Shown: positions 52,442 through 62,239, counted from the first letter of the stretch. The stretch: DNA of 64,000 nt from Verrucomicrobiota bacterium (GCA_017309115.1 JAFLEF010000015.1:62001-126000); one strand, 5' to 3'. Numbers and translations are program-made. The notes: a model not told the origin generated them from the sequence alone.

Positions 52442-53620
52442 ATGAACACCCTCGATCAACTTCCGGAGACCTTGAAGGATCACGTGGTGGGTGTGTTCCC
52501 CGCAGGACTTCAGCCCTGGATCTCAGCGCTCCTCGCGATTGGCGCTCTCTGCGCCATCTTTCCCGCCTTGTTCGCGCTCACAACCGTGCTGGAACGGAAG
52601 ATTCTGGGTCGGATCCAAAATCGGCCCGGACCCAATCGCGTCGGACCGGCGGGATTCCTTCAGTTCGCCGCCGATGGCATCAAGTCGCTCACGAAGGAGG
52701 ACATCGTTCCCCGCAACGCCGACCGACTCCTGCACTTTCTGGCGCCGCTGGTGGTGGTGATTCCGCCCTTGTTGGCCTTCTCGGTCTTACCGATCGGCCG
52801 GAACCTGGTGGCGCTCGATCTACCGGAAACCGGGCTCCTGTTCTTCTTCGCAGTCGGAGCATCGGTGGAGGTTGGTGTCTTCATGGCCGGCTGGTCGGGC
52901 GGTAACAAGTACTCGCTGCTCGGGGCCATGCGGGCGCTGGCCCAACTGATCAGCTACGAACTGCCGCTGATCCTCTCCGCGCTGACCGTCGTCATGCTCA
53001 CCGGTTCGCTTTCCCTGGTGGCCATGGTGGAAAAACAATCCGCGGTCCAAGTCGCCGGATTGCACGCGTGGAATCTGTTCACTCCCTGGGGCGTGGTGGG
53101 CTTTCTGATCTTTCTGACCGCCGCTGCTGCCGAAGCCAACCGCTCGCCCTTCGACCTTCCTGAAGCGGAATCAGAAATCATCGCCGGCTACTTCACCGAA
53201 TACTCGGGGTTCAAGTTCGCCCTGTTCTTTCTGGGCGAGTACCTCGGCCTGTTCGCCGTCTGCGGATTGGGCATCACCCTGTTCCTGGGCGGTTGGTTGC
53301 CCCCGTTCACCTGGCTCAACTGGATCCCCTCTTGGCTCTGGTTTTTCGGCAAGCTGGGGGCGCTGATTTTCTTTTTCATCTGGCTACGCGGAACGCTGCC
53401 CCGGTTGCGGATGGATCAGCTGATGCAGTTCGCCTGGACCTTTCTGCTGCCGCTCACGTTGATCAACGCCTTCGTGGCCGGGCTGTGGCATTTTACCGCA
53501 GACTGGAATGTTCTGTTTCGCTGGGCCCTGTCGGCAGGTCTGCTGGCGGCGGCCTACGTGGCGTTGAGTCGGCCATTTGCCCGGGCGTTTCCCCGACGCA
53601 CGTATCGCTTTGCTCCCTGA
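52442..53620 (+). CDS. nuoH: NADH-quinone oxidoreductase subunit H
   Basis: The 392-residue membrane protein has the NuoH signatures TVLERKILGRIQNRPGPNRVGPAGFLQFAADGIKSLTKEDIVP and FLTAAAAEANRSPFDLPEAESEIIAGYFTEYSGFKFALFFLGEY, which carry the Glu and Arg residues of the quinone channel and E-channel. Eight or nine helices are visible. It links quinone reduction to the pumping arm. ATG 52442 starts 4 bases after the nuoI stop. Confidence 0.96.
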   Translation: MNTLDQLPETLKDHVVGVFPAGLQPWISALLAIGALCAIFPALFALTTVLERKILGRIQNRPGPNRVGPAGFLQFAADGIKSLTKEDIVPRNADRLLHFLAPLVVVIPPLLAFSVLPIGRNLVALDLPETGLLFFFAVGASVEVGVFMAGWSGGNKYSLLGAMRALAQLISYELPLILSALTVVMLTGSLSLVAMVEKQSAVQVAGLHAWNLFTPWGVVGFLIFLTAAAAEANRSPFDLPEAESEIIAGYFTEYSGFKFALFFLGEYLGLFAVCGLGITLFLGGWLPPFTWLNWIPSWLWFFGKLGALIFFFIWLRGTLPRLRMDQLMQFAWTFLLPLTLINAFVAGLWHFTADWNVLFRWALSAGLLAAAYVALSRPFARAFPRRTYRFAP

Positions 53621-53761
53621 ACCCAGAACCCTCAGAGAAAGGACCGATTTGGAAGACTGGATCGCAAGCCTAGAACGGACGCCTCAAGGAACGCCGCTCC
53701 CGAGATTTTTCACTCTCAGGCTTCCCTCCTCCGTTTGCCTTTTTCAAATTGGTGGTCACCC

Positions 53762-54274
53762 ATGAGTGTCCTCTTTGTCTTGCTGGCAGGACTCACCCTG
53801 GGCGCGGCCTGGGCAGCGGTGACGCTGCGGAATCTAGTGCACGCGGCCTTGTGTCTCATCGGGTCCCTGGCCGGGCTCGGGCTCATCTACATTCAGCTCG
53901 ATGCCGAGTTCCTCGGTCTCGCCCAGATCCTGGTGTACGTCGGCGCAGTCGCGATTCTGATCGTCTTCGCGGTGATGCTTGTGCGCGGCACGGAACCGCT
54001 CGTCGGCCGGCTCTCGACGTCTCCCTGGCTGGGCGGCGCGATCACCGTGCTCCTCGCCGCACTGCTCCTGTGGGCAGTTTCCAAGAGTCCAAGGCTGCGG
54101 GCACCGACGCCCCCCGCCCCGACTGTGACGGTCAAAGCCATCGGCCAACAACTCACGCGCGATTACGTGGTGCCGCTCCAAGGCATCGGTCTGCTCCTCA
54201 CTGCCGCCACGCTGGGAGCCGCCCTGATCGCCCTGCCCCGGCGCGGCTCCAACCCTCCCTCCACTCCGCCATGA
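53762..54274 (+). CDS. nuoJ: NADH-quinone oxidoreductase subunit J
   Basis: The 170-residue product has five hydrophobic helices and the NuoJ core ALCLIGSLAGLGLIYIQLDAEFLGLAQILVYVGAVAILIVFAVML, including the pi-bulge helix with conserved Tyr. It begins 141 bases after nuoH, the longest gap inside the operon; no gene is seen in that gap. It overlaps nuoK by ATGA (54271-54274). Confidence 0.94.
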   Translation: MSVLFVLLAGLTLGAAWAAVTLRNLVHAALCLIGSLAGLGLIYIQLDAEFLGLAQILVYVGAVAILIVFAVMLVRGTEPLVGRLSTSPWLGGAITVLLAALLLWAVSKSPRLRAPTPPAPTVTVKAIGQQLTRDYVVPLQGIGLLLTAATLGAALIALPRRGSNPPSTPP

Positions 54275-54582
54275 GCCCGCTGTCCGCCTGTCTCGTGCTG
54301 TCGTGCCTGCTCTTCGCCTGCGGGCTGGGAGCGGTGTTGATTCGCCGCAACGCGATTGTGGTGCTCATCGGCATCGAACTGATGTTGAACGCCGCCAATC
54401 TGAACTTCGTAGCGTTCTGGCGGTACGGACCAAATCCGGAGGCACTGACCGGCCTGATGTTCGCCCTCTTTGCCCTGGCCATTGCCGCCGCCGAAGCCGC
54501 GGTCGGGTTGGCGCTGATCATCGCTGTGTACCGCCGGCACCGCAGTAGCGACGTGGATGCTGCGGATGAATTGCGAGGCTAA
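54271..54582 (+). CDS. nuoK: NADH-quinone oxidoreductase subunit K
   Basis: The 103-residue, three-helix protein has RRNAIVVLIGIELMLNAANLNFVAFW with the conserved helix-2 Glu, and a helix-3 AIAAAEAAVGLALIIAVYRR with the second conserved Glu. Both form part of the proton path next to NuoJ. The stop is immediately followed by the nuoL ATG. Confidence 0.95.
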   Translation: MSPLSACLVLSCLLFACGLGAVLIRRNAIVVLIGIELMLNAANLNFVAFWRYGPNPEALTGLMFALFALAIAAAEAAVGLALIIAVYRRHRSSDVDAADELRG

Positions 54583-56637
54583 ATGAACTGGCTGACCCAA
54601 CACGTGTGGTTGATTCCCCTGCTGCCGCTGGTGGCGGCGGGAATTCTCGCCGTGACGCCGCGAACCCAGCGCCGGTTCGCCTCGGGGTTGGCGATCAGCG
54701 CCCTCGCTTCGGCGGCTCTGCTCTCCCTCGTCGCGTTCGTCGCCACCCTCGCTCCAGGATACACCCGCACGGTGGTCAACACGCCGTGGTTTACCGCCGG
54801 CGAACTGACCCTGCACCTCGGCTGGATCCTGGATCCGCTGTCGGCGGCGATGCTGGTGATGATCACCTTTGTCGGCTCGCTGATTTTCATCTTCAGCACC
54901 GGGTATCTGGCGGAGGATCCCAACTACGCGCGCTTCTTCGGATTCCTGTCGCTGTTCGCCGCCGCGATGCTGGGCCTGGTGATCGCCAACAGTCTGCTGG
55001 TGTTGTTTGTGTGCTGGGAGTTGGTTGGCGTGGCGTCCTATTTGCTGATTGGTTTTTGGTTCACCAAACCCTCCGCGGCGGAAGCGGCCAAGAAGGCGTT
55101 CCTCACGACCCGGATTGGTGACCTCGGACTGTTCACCGCCCTACTCTGGCTGAACTCCGAAACCGGAACCCTACTGTGCTACGACCACGGCCGCGGATGC
55201 CTGGAGACCACTGCGCTGTCCGGATTGGTGGCCCAGACCACGGTCCTGGGTCTCACGATGTCCGCCGCCATTTCGCTCCTGGCGTTCTGGGGAGCGGCGG
55301 GTAAGTCCGGTCAACTGCCGCTGCACGTGTGGCTGCCGGATGCCATGGAGGGTCCAACGCCAGTGAGCGCCCTGATTCATGCCGCCACGATGGTGGCTGC
55401 GGGCGTATTTCTAACGGCGCGGTTGTATCCCCTTTTATCCGCCGCCCCGGGCGCAGACGGACTTGCCTTCTCCACCGCCACTCCCGCCTTGGTCACCATC
55501 GCCTGGGTTGGGGCAATCACTGCCGTTCTCGCCGCGCTGTGCGCGCTCGCCCAGAATGATCTCAAACGCATTCTGGCCTATTCGACCGTGTCCCAACTCG
55601 GCCTGATGTTTGTCGGCGTCGCGACCGGCGGTCCGGCGGTCGGCATGTTGCATTTGCTGACTCACGCGTTCTTCAAGGCGCTGCTGTTTCTGGGCGCCGG
55701 TTCCGTGATTCACGCCAATCACCACGAACAAGACATTCGCCGACTGGGCGGATTGCGCCGCTTCATGCCGGTCACCTTCGCCACCTACGCCGTGGGTATG
55801 ATGGCGCTGTCCGGCATTCCCATCTTCTTCGCCGGATTTTGGAGCAAAGACGCCGTGCTGCACGGCGCGCTGGAATGGCCGGTGTCCCGCGGGCCGTTCA
55901 TCCTGTGCGTGATTGGCGCGGTGCTGACCGCGTTCTACATGACTCGACAGATCTGCTTTGTGTTCCTGGGCGAACCCCGAGCGCCACATTCAGGATCCCA
56001 CGGTCACGCCGAACCTCACGAAAGCCCGGCCGTGATGACCGCGCCACTGGTGATTCTGGCCGCGTGCACGGTATTGCTGAGTTTGGTGTGCACCCCCTTC
56101 TGGCCGGCCTTGGAACATTATCTGTCGGGTCCTTCCGAAGACGGCCACGAGATCACAGCCGGACTCTGGGCTCTGTTGGCGTTGTCCACCGTGGCCAGTT
56201 TCATCGGCGTAGGCTTGGCCGCGTGGGCGTATCAATCGGTTCGGACTTCCAACACCTCCACCGACCCCTGGGCTCGGCGCTATCCAAGTGTCGCCGCGGT
56301 GCTGCATCAGGCCTTCGGAGTGGATGCCCTCTATGCCGCCACCGTGCGACGCATCGGCTGGGGGTTGGCACAAGCCGCTGCCTGGCTGGACCGGTGGTTG
56401 TGGGTGGGCTTGGTGGATCTAGTGCAAACCCTCGGGCAAGTCTCCGGCTGGCTCAGTCGCAAAGTGGATGAGGAGGCCTTGAACGGGGGGTTCGACGCCG
56501 GATGCGCCAGCACGCAAGCCACCGGGAACTGGCTTTCGCGCCTCCAAAACGGACGCGCGCCGCGCTACCTGCGGTTCGTCGCCGTGGGCATGATGCTGCT
56601 GACCCTGTGGCTCATTCTGGGGAGGAACGCCGGATGA
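54583..56637 (+). CDS. nuoL: NADH-quinone oxidoreductase subunit L
   Basis: The 684-residue antiporter-like subunit shows VLFVCWELVGVASYLLIGFWF (TM5 Glu), LPLHVWLPDAMEGPTPVSALIHAATMVAAGVFL (TM7 Lys region in the preceding KSGQ and the His/Lys loop), NDLKRILAYSTVSQLGLM (TM8 Lys) and IFFAGFWSKDAVLHG (TM12). The C-terminal part contains the lateral amphipathic helix region and a final transmembrane anchor. It is the distal proton pump. The stop overlaps nuoM (ATGA). Confidence 0.95.
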   Translation: MNWLTQHVWLIPLLPLVAAGILAVTPRTQRRFASGLAISALASAALLSLVAFVATLAPGYTRTVVNTPWFTAGELTLHLGWILDPLSAAMLVMITFVGSLIFIFSTGYLAEDPNYARFFGFLSLFAAAMLGLVIANSLLVLFVCWELVGVASYLLIGFWFTKPSAAEAAKKAFLTTRIGDLGLFTALLWLNSETGTLLCYDHGRGCLETTALSGLVAQTTVLGLTMSAAISLLAFWGAAGKSGQLPLHVWLPDAMEGPTPVSALIHAATMVAAGVFLTARLYPLLSAAPGADGLAFSTATPALVTIAWVGAITAVLAALCALAQNDLKRILAYSTVSQLGLMFVGVATGGPAVGMLHLLTHAFFKALLFLGAGSVIHANHHEQDIRRLGGLRRFMPVTFATYAVGMMALSGIPIFFAGFWSKDAVLHGALEWPVSRGPFILCVIGAVLTAFYMTRQICFVFLGEPRAPHSGSHGHAEPHESPAVMTAPLVILAACTVLLSLVCTPFWPALEHYLSGPSEDGHEITAGLWALLALSTVASFIGVGLAAWAYQSVRTSNTSTDPWARRYPSVAAVLHQAFGVDALYAATVRRIGWGLAQAAAWLDRWLWVGLVDLVQTLGQVSGWLSRKVDEEALNGGFDAGCASTQATGNWLSRLQNGRAPRYLRFVAVGMMLLTLWLILGRNAG

Positions 56638-58169
56638 ACTCGTGGCCCTTGCTCAGCGTCCTGACGTTTCTCCCGCTCCTGGGAGCGCTTCTGCTGGCGG
56701 TATTCCCCCTGCCAACGAGGGCGGTCGTGCGCAGTTTTGCCGTCGGGGCGCTGGCGCTCACCGCACTCTTGATGGCGAAGTTCGATCTGGGAACCAGTGG
56801 TCTGCAATTCGTCGAGAAGGCACCGTGGATTCCCTCCCTGGGCGTGGATTATTTCGTGGGAGTGGATGGGCTAAGCCTGCTGTTGGTGCTGCTCACTGCC
56901 TTGCTGCTGCCCCTGGCCTGGGAAGTTGCCGGACCCGAACGAACGTCCGAACGAAGTTTCGGCGCGCTGTTTTTGCTCCTGCAGTCGGCCCTCTTTGGAA
57001 CGTTCACCGCGCTGAACTTCATTCACTGGTTCCTATATTGGGAATTGGGACTCATCCCGGCCTACTTCCTGATCAAACTCTGGGGACACGACGATCGGCG
57101 CGGCGCGGCCACCCAGTTCTTTGTGTACACCTTCGGCGGCAGCATCGCGATGCTGGTGGCCATGCAGGCGGTCTATTTGACGGCCGGAACCTTTGACCTG
57201 ATCCAACTGCGCGACCTGGCGGCCACCGGCGAACTAGCGCGCCGTTTGCCCGAACGCCTGACCGGCTGGGGTCCGGAACTTCGCCTCCTGCTCTTTCTCG
57301 GTGTCTTTGTCGGACTCGCCGTGAAGGTGCCGCTGTTCCCGTTTCACGGCTGGCTCGCCCCCACCTACTCCAGTGCCCCGCCTAGCGTGACGGTGCTGCT
57401 CACTGGGGCGATGTCGAAAATGGGCGTCTATGGATTCCTGCGAATCCTGCTGCCGTTGTTCCCGCAGGAAACGCGAACCCTGCTTGGACCGCTAGTGGCG
57501 CTGACAGTGATCTCCTTGGTGTTCGCCGCGTTTGCCGCCCTCGCCCAGACGAATCTGCGCCGAATGCTGGCGTACTCGTCGATGAATCACCTCGGCTACG
57601 CTGTTCTTGGACTGCTGGTGGCCATGGACCCGGCAGCGCGCGCCAATCCGGGAGCCTCGCCGGCCGTCACCGCCCTGGCCGGGGCCGTGCTTCAATTGTT
57701 CAATCACGGAATCACTGCGGGCGCGTTGTTTGCCTGCGTGGCGTTGCTGGAACGCCGACTGCCGCAGGGATCAAACCTCGAACACCTGGGAGGACTGCGA
57801 GCGGTGGCGCCGGTGTTCGCCGGACTGATGGGACTTTCCGTGTTCGCCTCACTCGGTCTGCCCGGATTGAATGGGTTCATCTCCGAGTTCCTGATTTTCG
57901 CCGGTGTATTTCCGCTGGCTCCCGCAGCCGCACTTCTGTCGCTCCCAGGCTTGCTGGTGTCGGCCTGGTTCCTTCTAAACCTGATGCAACGGGTGTTCCT
58001 TGGGCCGGCCACTCCGGCCTGTCGCGGTTTTGCCGACCTTAACGTCCGCGAGATCGCCACGCTCGCCCCGGCGCTGGGAATCATGCTGCTCCTGGGCGTG
58101 TTCCCGCAGGTGGCCCTGATGTTTCTGAACCCGACGATTCAAGGATATCTGACCCGGATGGCTCCGTAA
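56634..58169 (+). CDS. nuoM: NADH-quinone oxidoreductase subunit M, first copy
   Basis: The 511-residue product has the NuoM features VDYFVGVDGLSLLLVLLTALLLPLAW, FLYWELGLIPAYFLIKLWGHDDRRGAATQFFVYTFGGSIAML (TM5 Glu), KVPLFPFHGWLAPTYSSAPPSVTVLLTGAMSKMGVYGFLRIL (TM7 Lys) and TNLRRMLAYSSMNHLGYAVLGLL. It is a complete antiporter-like proton pump. It is followed 6 bases later by a second, diverged nuoM. Confidence 0.95.
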   Translation: MNSWPLLSVLTFLPLLGALLLAVFPLPTRAVVRSFAVGALALTALLMAKFDLGTSGLQFVEKAPWIPSLGVDYFVGVDGLSLLLVLLTALLLPLAWEVAGPERTSERSFGALFLLLQSALFGTFTALNFIHWFLYWELGLIPAYFLIKLWGHDDRRGAATQFFVYTFGGSIAMLVAMQAVYLTAGTFDLIQLRDLAATGELARRLPERLTGWGPELRLLLFLGVFVGLAVKVPLFPFHGWLAPTYSSAPPSVTVLLTGAMSKMGVYGFLRILLPLFPQETRTLLGPLVALTVISLVFAAFAALAQTNLRRMLAYSSMNHLGYAVLGLLVAMDPAARANPGASPAVTALAGAVLQLFNHGITAGALFACVALLERRLPQGSNLEHLGGLRAVAPVFAGLMGLSVFASLGLPGLNGFISEFLIFAGVFPLAPAAALLSLPGLLVSAWFLLNLMQRVFLGPATPACRGFADLNVREIATLAPALGIMLLLGVFPQVALMFLNPTIQGYLTRMAP

Positions 58170-58175
58170 CTCACC

Positions 58176-59663
58176 ATGCTTGCCTGGACCCTCTACCTCA
58201 GCTTTGGCGCAGCGGTCGCGAGTTTCGCGTCTGCCCGGTGCTGTCCCGCGGTGGCGCGCTGGATTGCCCTGCTGGGGAGCGTCGGCGGATTGGTGTTGGG
58301 AATTGTCGGCGCCCTGACCCTGCCAGCGGGAGGCGGACTGAATACTTTGGTGCAAGTGCCGTGGATTCCCTGGTTGCACGCGGAATACCATTTGGCGGCC
58401 GATGGCATCAGCGTCGTTCTAGTCTGGCTAACTGGTCTGGCCGCCACCGCAGGGGTGTTGTTTTCGTGGAACTTGAAGCATCGGGCCGGCGAATTCTTCG
58501 GCTGGTATCTGGTCTTGGTCGGCGCGGTGTACGGCGTATTTCTCAGCTGGGATTTGCTGCTGCTCTTTGTCTTCTACGAGATCGCCATTGTGCCGAAGTA
58601 TTTCCTGATTGCGATCTGGGGTTCGACCCGACGCGAGTACGGCGCGATGAAGCTGGCGCTGTACTCCTTTGCCGGCAGCGCGGCGGTGCTGGTCGGACTG
58701 GTGGCGGCGTACGCTCTGGGCGGAGCCACCTCCTTCAATCTGTCCACTTTGGCGGCACAACCGGTTGCGGAGTCCGTTCAGCACGGATTATTCGCGCTCG
58801 TGTTTGTGGGATTCGCCGTGCTGGCCGGTCTGTGGCCCTTTCACACCTGGGCGCCCACCGGCCACGTCGCCGCGCCAACCGCCGCGTCCATGATGCTCGC
58901 CGGTGTGATCATGAAGCTCGGGGCCTACGGATGTCTGCGGGTCGCCATGACCTTGTTCCCGGCCGGACTCGCTCCGTGGGCCGGCGTCTTTGGCGCATTG
59001 GCCGGCATCGGAATTCTGTGGGGCGCTGTGGTGGCGTTGCGGCAGACCGATTTCAAGTTCGTCATCGGTTACTCCAGCGTGAGCCACATGGGCTTTGTCC
59101 TACTGGGGCTCGCCTCGGCCACCACGCTCGGACTCACCGGGGCGGTGTTGCAGATGTTCTCCCACGGCGTGATTGCCGGGCTGCTGTTCGCCGTGGTGGG
59201 TCGGATGGTGTACGACCGCTGCCACACGCGAAACCTTGATGAGCTCTCCGGATTCGCCCTCGCGCGGGTGCTGCCGTGGATTGCCGTGACCTTTGTGATC
59301 GCCGCGCTGGCCTCGATGGGCTTGCCGGGCTTCAGCGGGTTCGTCGCCGAACTGAAGGTGCTCACCGGCGCGTGGAATCGGTTCCCCGGCTGGGTGGCTG
59401 TTGCGGGCCTGGGCCTGATCGCGGGCGTGGCCTACACTCTGCGGGCGATCCAAAGGGTGTTCTTTAGTGGCGAACCGGAGACGGCCGGGACGGCGCCAGG
59501 GCACGCGCTGGAACCGGTTTCACTGCCGGAAAAGTTGGGGACGGTCCTGCTGGTGGCGGCCACGCTGGTGGTCGGACTGTATCCCCGGCTGCTGTTGGAT
59601 TGGATTTTGCCGGCGTTGCAAACTCCGCTCTTCGCGGAACTGCGCAGGAGGGCGGGCGGGTGA
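58176..59663 (+). CDS. nuoM: NADH-quinone oxidoreductase subunit M, second copy
   Basis: The 495-residue product is again NuoM-like: YHLAADGISVVLVWLTGLAATAGVLFSW, LLFVFYEIAIVPKYFLIAIWGSTRREYGAMKLALYSFAGSAAVL (TM5 Glu kept), GLWPFHTWAPTGHVAAPTAASMMLAGVIMKLGAYGCLRV (TM7 Lys in IMKLGAYG) and QTDFKFVIGYSSVSHMGFVLLGL. It is clearly diverged from the first copy, so this is not a recent duplication. All key charged residues are kept, so it should pump protons. Its stop overlaps the nuoN GTG (GTGA). Confidence 0.93.
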   Translation: MLAWTLYLSFGAAVASFASARCCPAVARWIALLGSVGGLVLGIVGALTLPAGGGLNTLVQVPWIPWLHAEYHLAADGISVVLVWLTGLAATAGVLFSWNLKHRAGEFFGWYLVLVGAVYGVFLSWDLLLLFVFYEIAIVPKYFLIAIWGSTRREYGAMKLALYSFAGSAAVLVGLVAAYALGGATSFNLSTLAAQPVAESVQHGLFALVFVGFAVLAGLWPFHTWAPTGHVAAPTAASMMLAGVIMKLGAYGCLRVAMTLFPAGLAPWAGVFGALAGIGILWGAVVALRQTDFKFVIGYSSVSHMGFVLLGLASATTLGLTGAVLQMFSHGVIAGLLFAVVGRMVYDRCHTRNLDELSGFALARVLPWIAVTFVIAALASMGLPGFSGFVAELKVLTGAWNRFPGWVAVAGLGLIAGVAYTLRAIQRVFFSGEPETAGTAPGHALEPVSLPEKLGTVLLVAATLVVGLYPRLLLDWILPALQTPLFAELRRRAGG

Positions 59664-61132
59664 CACCGGTCGACTATCTGGAATTGGCCCTGACGTTCAG
59701 CACGGAACTCGTGCTGCTGGTGACGCTCGGGCTGGTGCTCTTCCTGGACCTCCGGGGTTGGCTGGGGTCGACCCTGGCCGTACGAAGTCAGCGGGGAGCC
59801 ACTCTGACCGCGGTTGGCTTGGTCCTGGCCGGCGGCGTTCTGCTGACCTTCCCGCCAGTAGCAGATGCGCCGGCGGGTAGCTTTGTCCTGACCCAGACCA
59901 CGCTCTGGGTGAAACTGGCCTTGCTTGGACTTTCCCTCGCCAGCGTGCTCCTGCTGGCGGGTTCGGAGATTACCGAACACGTCGGGGAATTCTGCGCTCT
60001 GTTCCTGCTCGCGACCGAAGGTCTGCTGCTGATGGTCGGGGCCGAGAATCTGCTGATGCTCTTCGTCGCCCTGGAGCTTTCGAGTCTCTCGCTCTATGCG
60101 CTCACCGCGCTGAACCGACGGCACCCGGATGCCTCGGAGGCCGCCCTGAAGTACTTCCTCATCGGCAGCACCGCTGCGGCGGGAACGTTGTTCGGATTGA
60201 GCCTCCTCTATGGGCTCACCGGCACTCTGCAGTTTTCTCTGCTGACCGCCCGGATCGGCAGTCACATCGGGGATCCATTGTTGTGGGCGGGCTTGGCCCT
60301 GACGCTGGCCGGATTCGCTTTCAAGGTCGCCGCCGTTCCCTTTCACACCTGGGCACCTGATGTCTATCAGGTCGCGCCGGGACCGGCGGCGGCGCTGGTG
60401 GCGGCGGGATCCAAGTTGGCGGGATTCCTGGTGCTGCTTCGGTTGCTGCATGCAGGACTGGCGCCAATCCCGGGAACCGCCTCCGGACTTCCCTTCCAAA
60501 GCGGTTGGATGCCCGCAGTCGCCCTGTTGGCCGTAGCATCGATGGCCGTGGGCAATCTGGCCGCACTCGCCCAGACCCGGGTTCGCCGACTGTTGGCTTG
60601 GTCCGCCATCGCCCAGGCCGGCTACGCACTGGTGGGCATTTTGGGCCCCACTACCGATGCCACACTCGCCGTGCAATACTTCGCCTTCACTTACGGGCTC
60701 GCGGTGGTGGGATTGTTCGGAGTATTGGAAGCGCTCGCGGCGGCTGGGGAATCGGATGAAATCTCCAGCCTGGCTGGACTCTGGCGACGCTCGCCCTTGT
60801 TGGCCGTTTGTTTCACCACGTTCGTTTTGTCCCTGGCGGGCATTCCGCCGCTCGCGGGATTTCTCGGCAAATTCTTCCTCTTCGTCGCGGCCTTGAAGCG
60901 AGGCCAACCCCTCGATCACTTGTGGCTCGTGGCCGTCGCGCTCGGGTTCAGCGTGGTCTCGCTGTACTACTACCTGAAATTGTTGAAGCCCGTTCTGGTT
61001 GCCGATCCCGCACCCGAGGTCCGCCCCCTGCCCGTTCCAAGACTGCTGGCCCTGACGCTCGTTGTTCTCGCCGCAGCGGTGCTGGTGTTGGGCATCTTCC
61101 CGACTCTGCTGCTCGGTTCCGGCACGCTGTAA
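59660..61132 (+). CDS. nuoN: NADH-quinone oxidoreductase subunit N
   Basis: The 490-residue product (GTG start overlapping the previous stop) has LLMLFVALELSSLSLYALTALNRRHPDASEAALKYFLIGSTAAAG (TM5 Glu and TM-adjacent Lys), FAFKVAAVPFHTWAPDVYQVAPGPAAALVAAGSKLAGFLVLLRLL and TRVRRLLAWSAIAQAGYALVGIL, plus PPLAGFLGKFFLF. It is the last gene of the operon and the third type of antiporter-like subunit. Confidence 0.95.
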   Translation: MTPVDYLELALTFSTELVLLVTLGLVLFLDLRGWLGSTLAVRSQRGATLTAVGLVLAGGVLLTFPPVADAPAGSFVLTQTTLWVKLALLGLSLASVLLLAGSEITEHVGEFCALFLLATEGLLLMVGAENLLMLFVALELSSLSLYALTALNRRHPDASEAALKYFLIGSTAAAGTLFGLSLLYGLTGTLQFSLLTARIGSHIGDPLLWAGLALTLAGFAFKVAAVPFHTWAPDVYQVAPGPAAALVAAGSKLAGFLVLLRLLHAGLAPIPGTASGLPFQSGWMPAVALLAVASMAVGNLAALAQTRVRRLLAWSAIAQAGYALVGILGPTTDATLAVQYFAFTYGLAVVGLFGVLEALAAAGESDEISSLAGLWRRSPLLAVCFTTFVLSLAGIPPLAGFLGKFFLFVAALKRGQPLDHLWLVAVALGFSVVSLYYYLKLLKPVLVADPAPEVRPLPVPRLLALTLVVLAAAVLVLGIFPTLLLGSGTL

Positions 61133-61144
61133 CGCCCTTCTGTC

Positions 61145-61984
61145 ATGGATGAATATCGCGTTCGTTCCCTGTCCTCGGACGAACTGTCCCTACCCTTGGA
61201 TTGGGCCGCGGCGGAAGGATGGAATCCCGGCCTGAACGATGCGTCCGCTTTTGCCGTCCAGGATCCTGCCGGCTTCCTGGTCGGGGAACTCGCGGGTCAG
61301 CCCATCGCCACAATTTCAGCCGTCCGCTATGGAACGGACTTTGGTTTCATCGGATTCTACATCGTGCATCCCTCCTGGCGCGGCCAAGGTTTTGGCTGGC
61401 GACTCTGGCAGGCAGGAATGGAGCGACTGGCTGGCCGAACGGTCGGCCTCGATGGCGTAGTGGCACAGCAGGAAAACTACCGACGCTCCGGCTTCGTGCT
61501 GGCCCACCGCAACATTCGCTTTGGCGGAGTCGGCGTCGCGGCGCCGCCGGAGGCCGGCCTCATTGCTCTGGGGTCCGTCCCGGAGGCGGCGTTGTTGGAG
61601 TATGATCGCCGGCACTTCGGCTGGGACCGCCCGAACTTTCTCCGCGTTTGGCAAAGTCAGCCCAACGCCACGGGATGGGCCCTTTGGAATTCTGGGCAGT
61701 TGCGAGGTTATGGCTGCGTGCGTCGCTGTCGTTCCGGCTGCAAGATCGGCCCGCTCTTTGCCGACACCGAAGCGGGCGCGGAACACCTGTTCAACGCCTT
61801 GGCCGGATTTGCCCCGGGGGAACCGCTGTTCCTGGACCTGCCCGAGCCCAATGGTGCCGCCCGCGCCCTAGCTGAGCGGCATCAACTCGCTCCGGTTTTC
61901 GAAACGGCACGTATGTACGCCGGTCCGGCTCCCGCCCTGCCTCTCGATCGAATCTACGGCATCACCAGCTTCGAGCTGGGCTGA
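61145..61984 (+). CDS. GNAT-family N-acetyltransferase with C-terminal accessory domain
   Basis: The 279-residue protein has a GNAT domain (about 1-130): GFIGFYIVHPSWRGQGFGWRLWQAGMERL contains the acetyl-CoA loop R-G-Q-G-F-G. A second domain (about 140-275) with PEAALLEYDRRHFGWDRPNFLRVW and GYGCVRRCRSGCKIGPLFAD is typical of the Acetyltransf_18/YitH-like architecture, where two GNAT-like halves join. The substrate is unknown. It starts 12 bases after nuoN on the same strand and could be read through from the operon, but there is no functional link. Confidence 0.85.
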   Translation: MDEYRVRSLSSDELSLPLDWAAAEGWNPGLNDASAFAVQDPAGFLVGELAGQPIATISAVRYGTDFGFIGFYIVHPSWRGQGFGWRLWQAGMERLAGRTVGLDGVVAQQENYRRSGFVLAHRNIRFGGVGVAAPPEAGLIALGSVPEAALLEYDRRHFGWDRPNFLRVWQSQPNATGWALWNSGQLRGYGCVRRCRSGCKIGPLFADTEAGAEHLFNALAGFAPGEPLFLDLPEPNGAARALAERHQLAPVFETARMYAGPAPALPLDRIYGITSFELG

Positions 61985-62239
61985 GCCGTTGACGACTGCC
62001 CGTCTCTCCCTCTGACCGTAGTCGGAGGTTGAAACCGCCAATGGACAAAAATGTACTCCAATGGGGAAAGAGGAGAAGCGTTCCACTTCAGCAGGTTTTT
62101 CGACCGCTCCGCCATCGCCACATTTGATGAGCGCCGCGAGCGCCGGTCGGGTTACCGCTTGACGATTCACCAGCCCTCCCCGGAGCGTGACCCAGTCACC
62201 AGCACCTGCATGCCCAATCCTCGGGAAACGTAAGGCCTC
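61985..62239. other. Gene-free gap
   Basis: It contains no repeat family member and no convincing gene. A 60-codon frame at 62051-62233 has no recognisable features. Confidence 0.5.

Noticed and set aside
59432..60919. 495-codon Gln/Gly-rich frame opposite nuoN
   Set aside because: Antisense shadow of the nuoM2-nuoN junction and nuoN; low-complexity composition.
62051..62233. 60-codon frame between the GNAT and secreted-protein genes
   Set aside because: No motif, no ribosome site and no supporting context.
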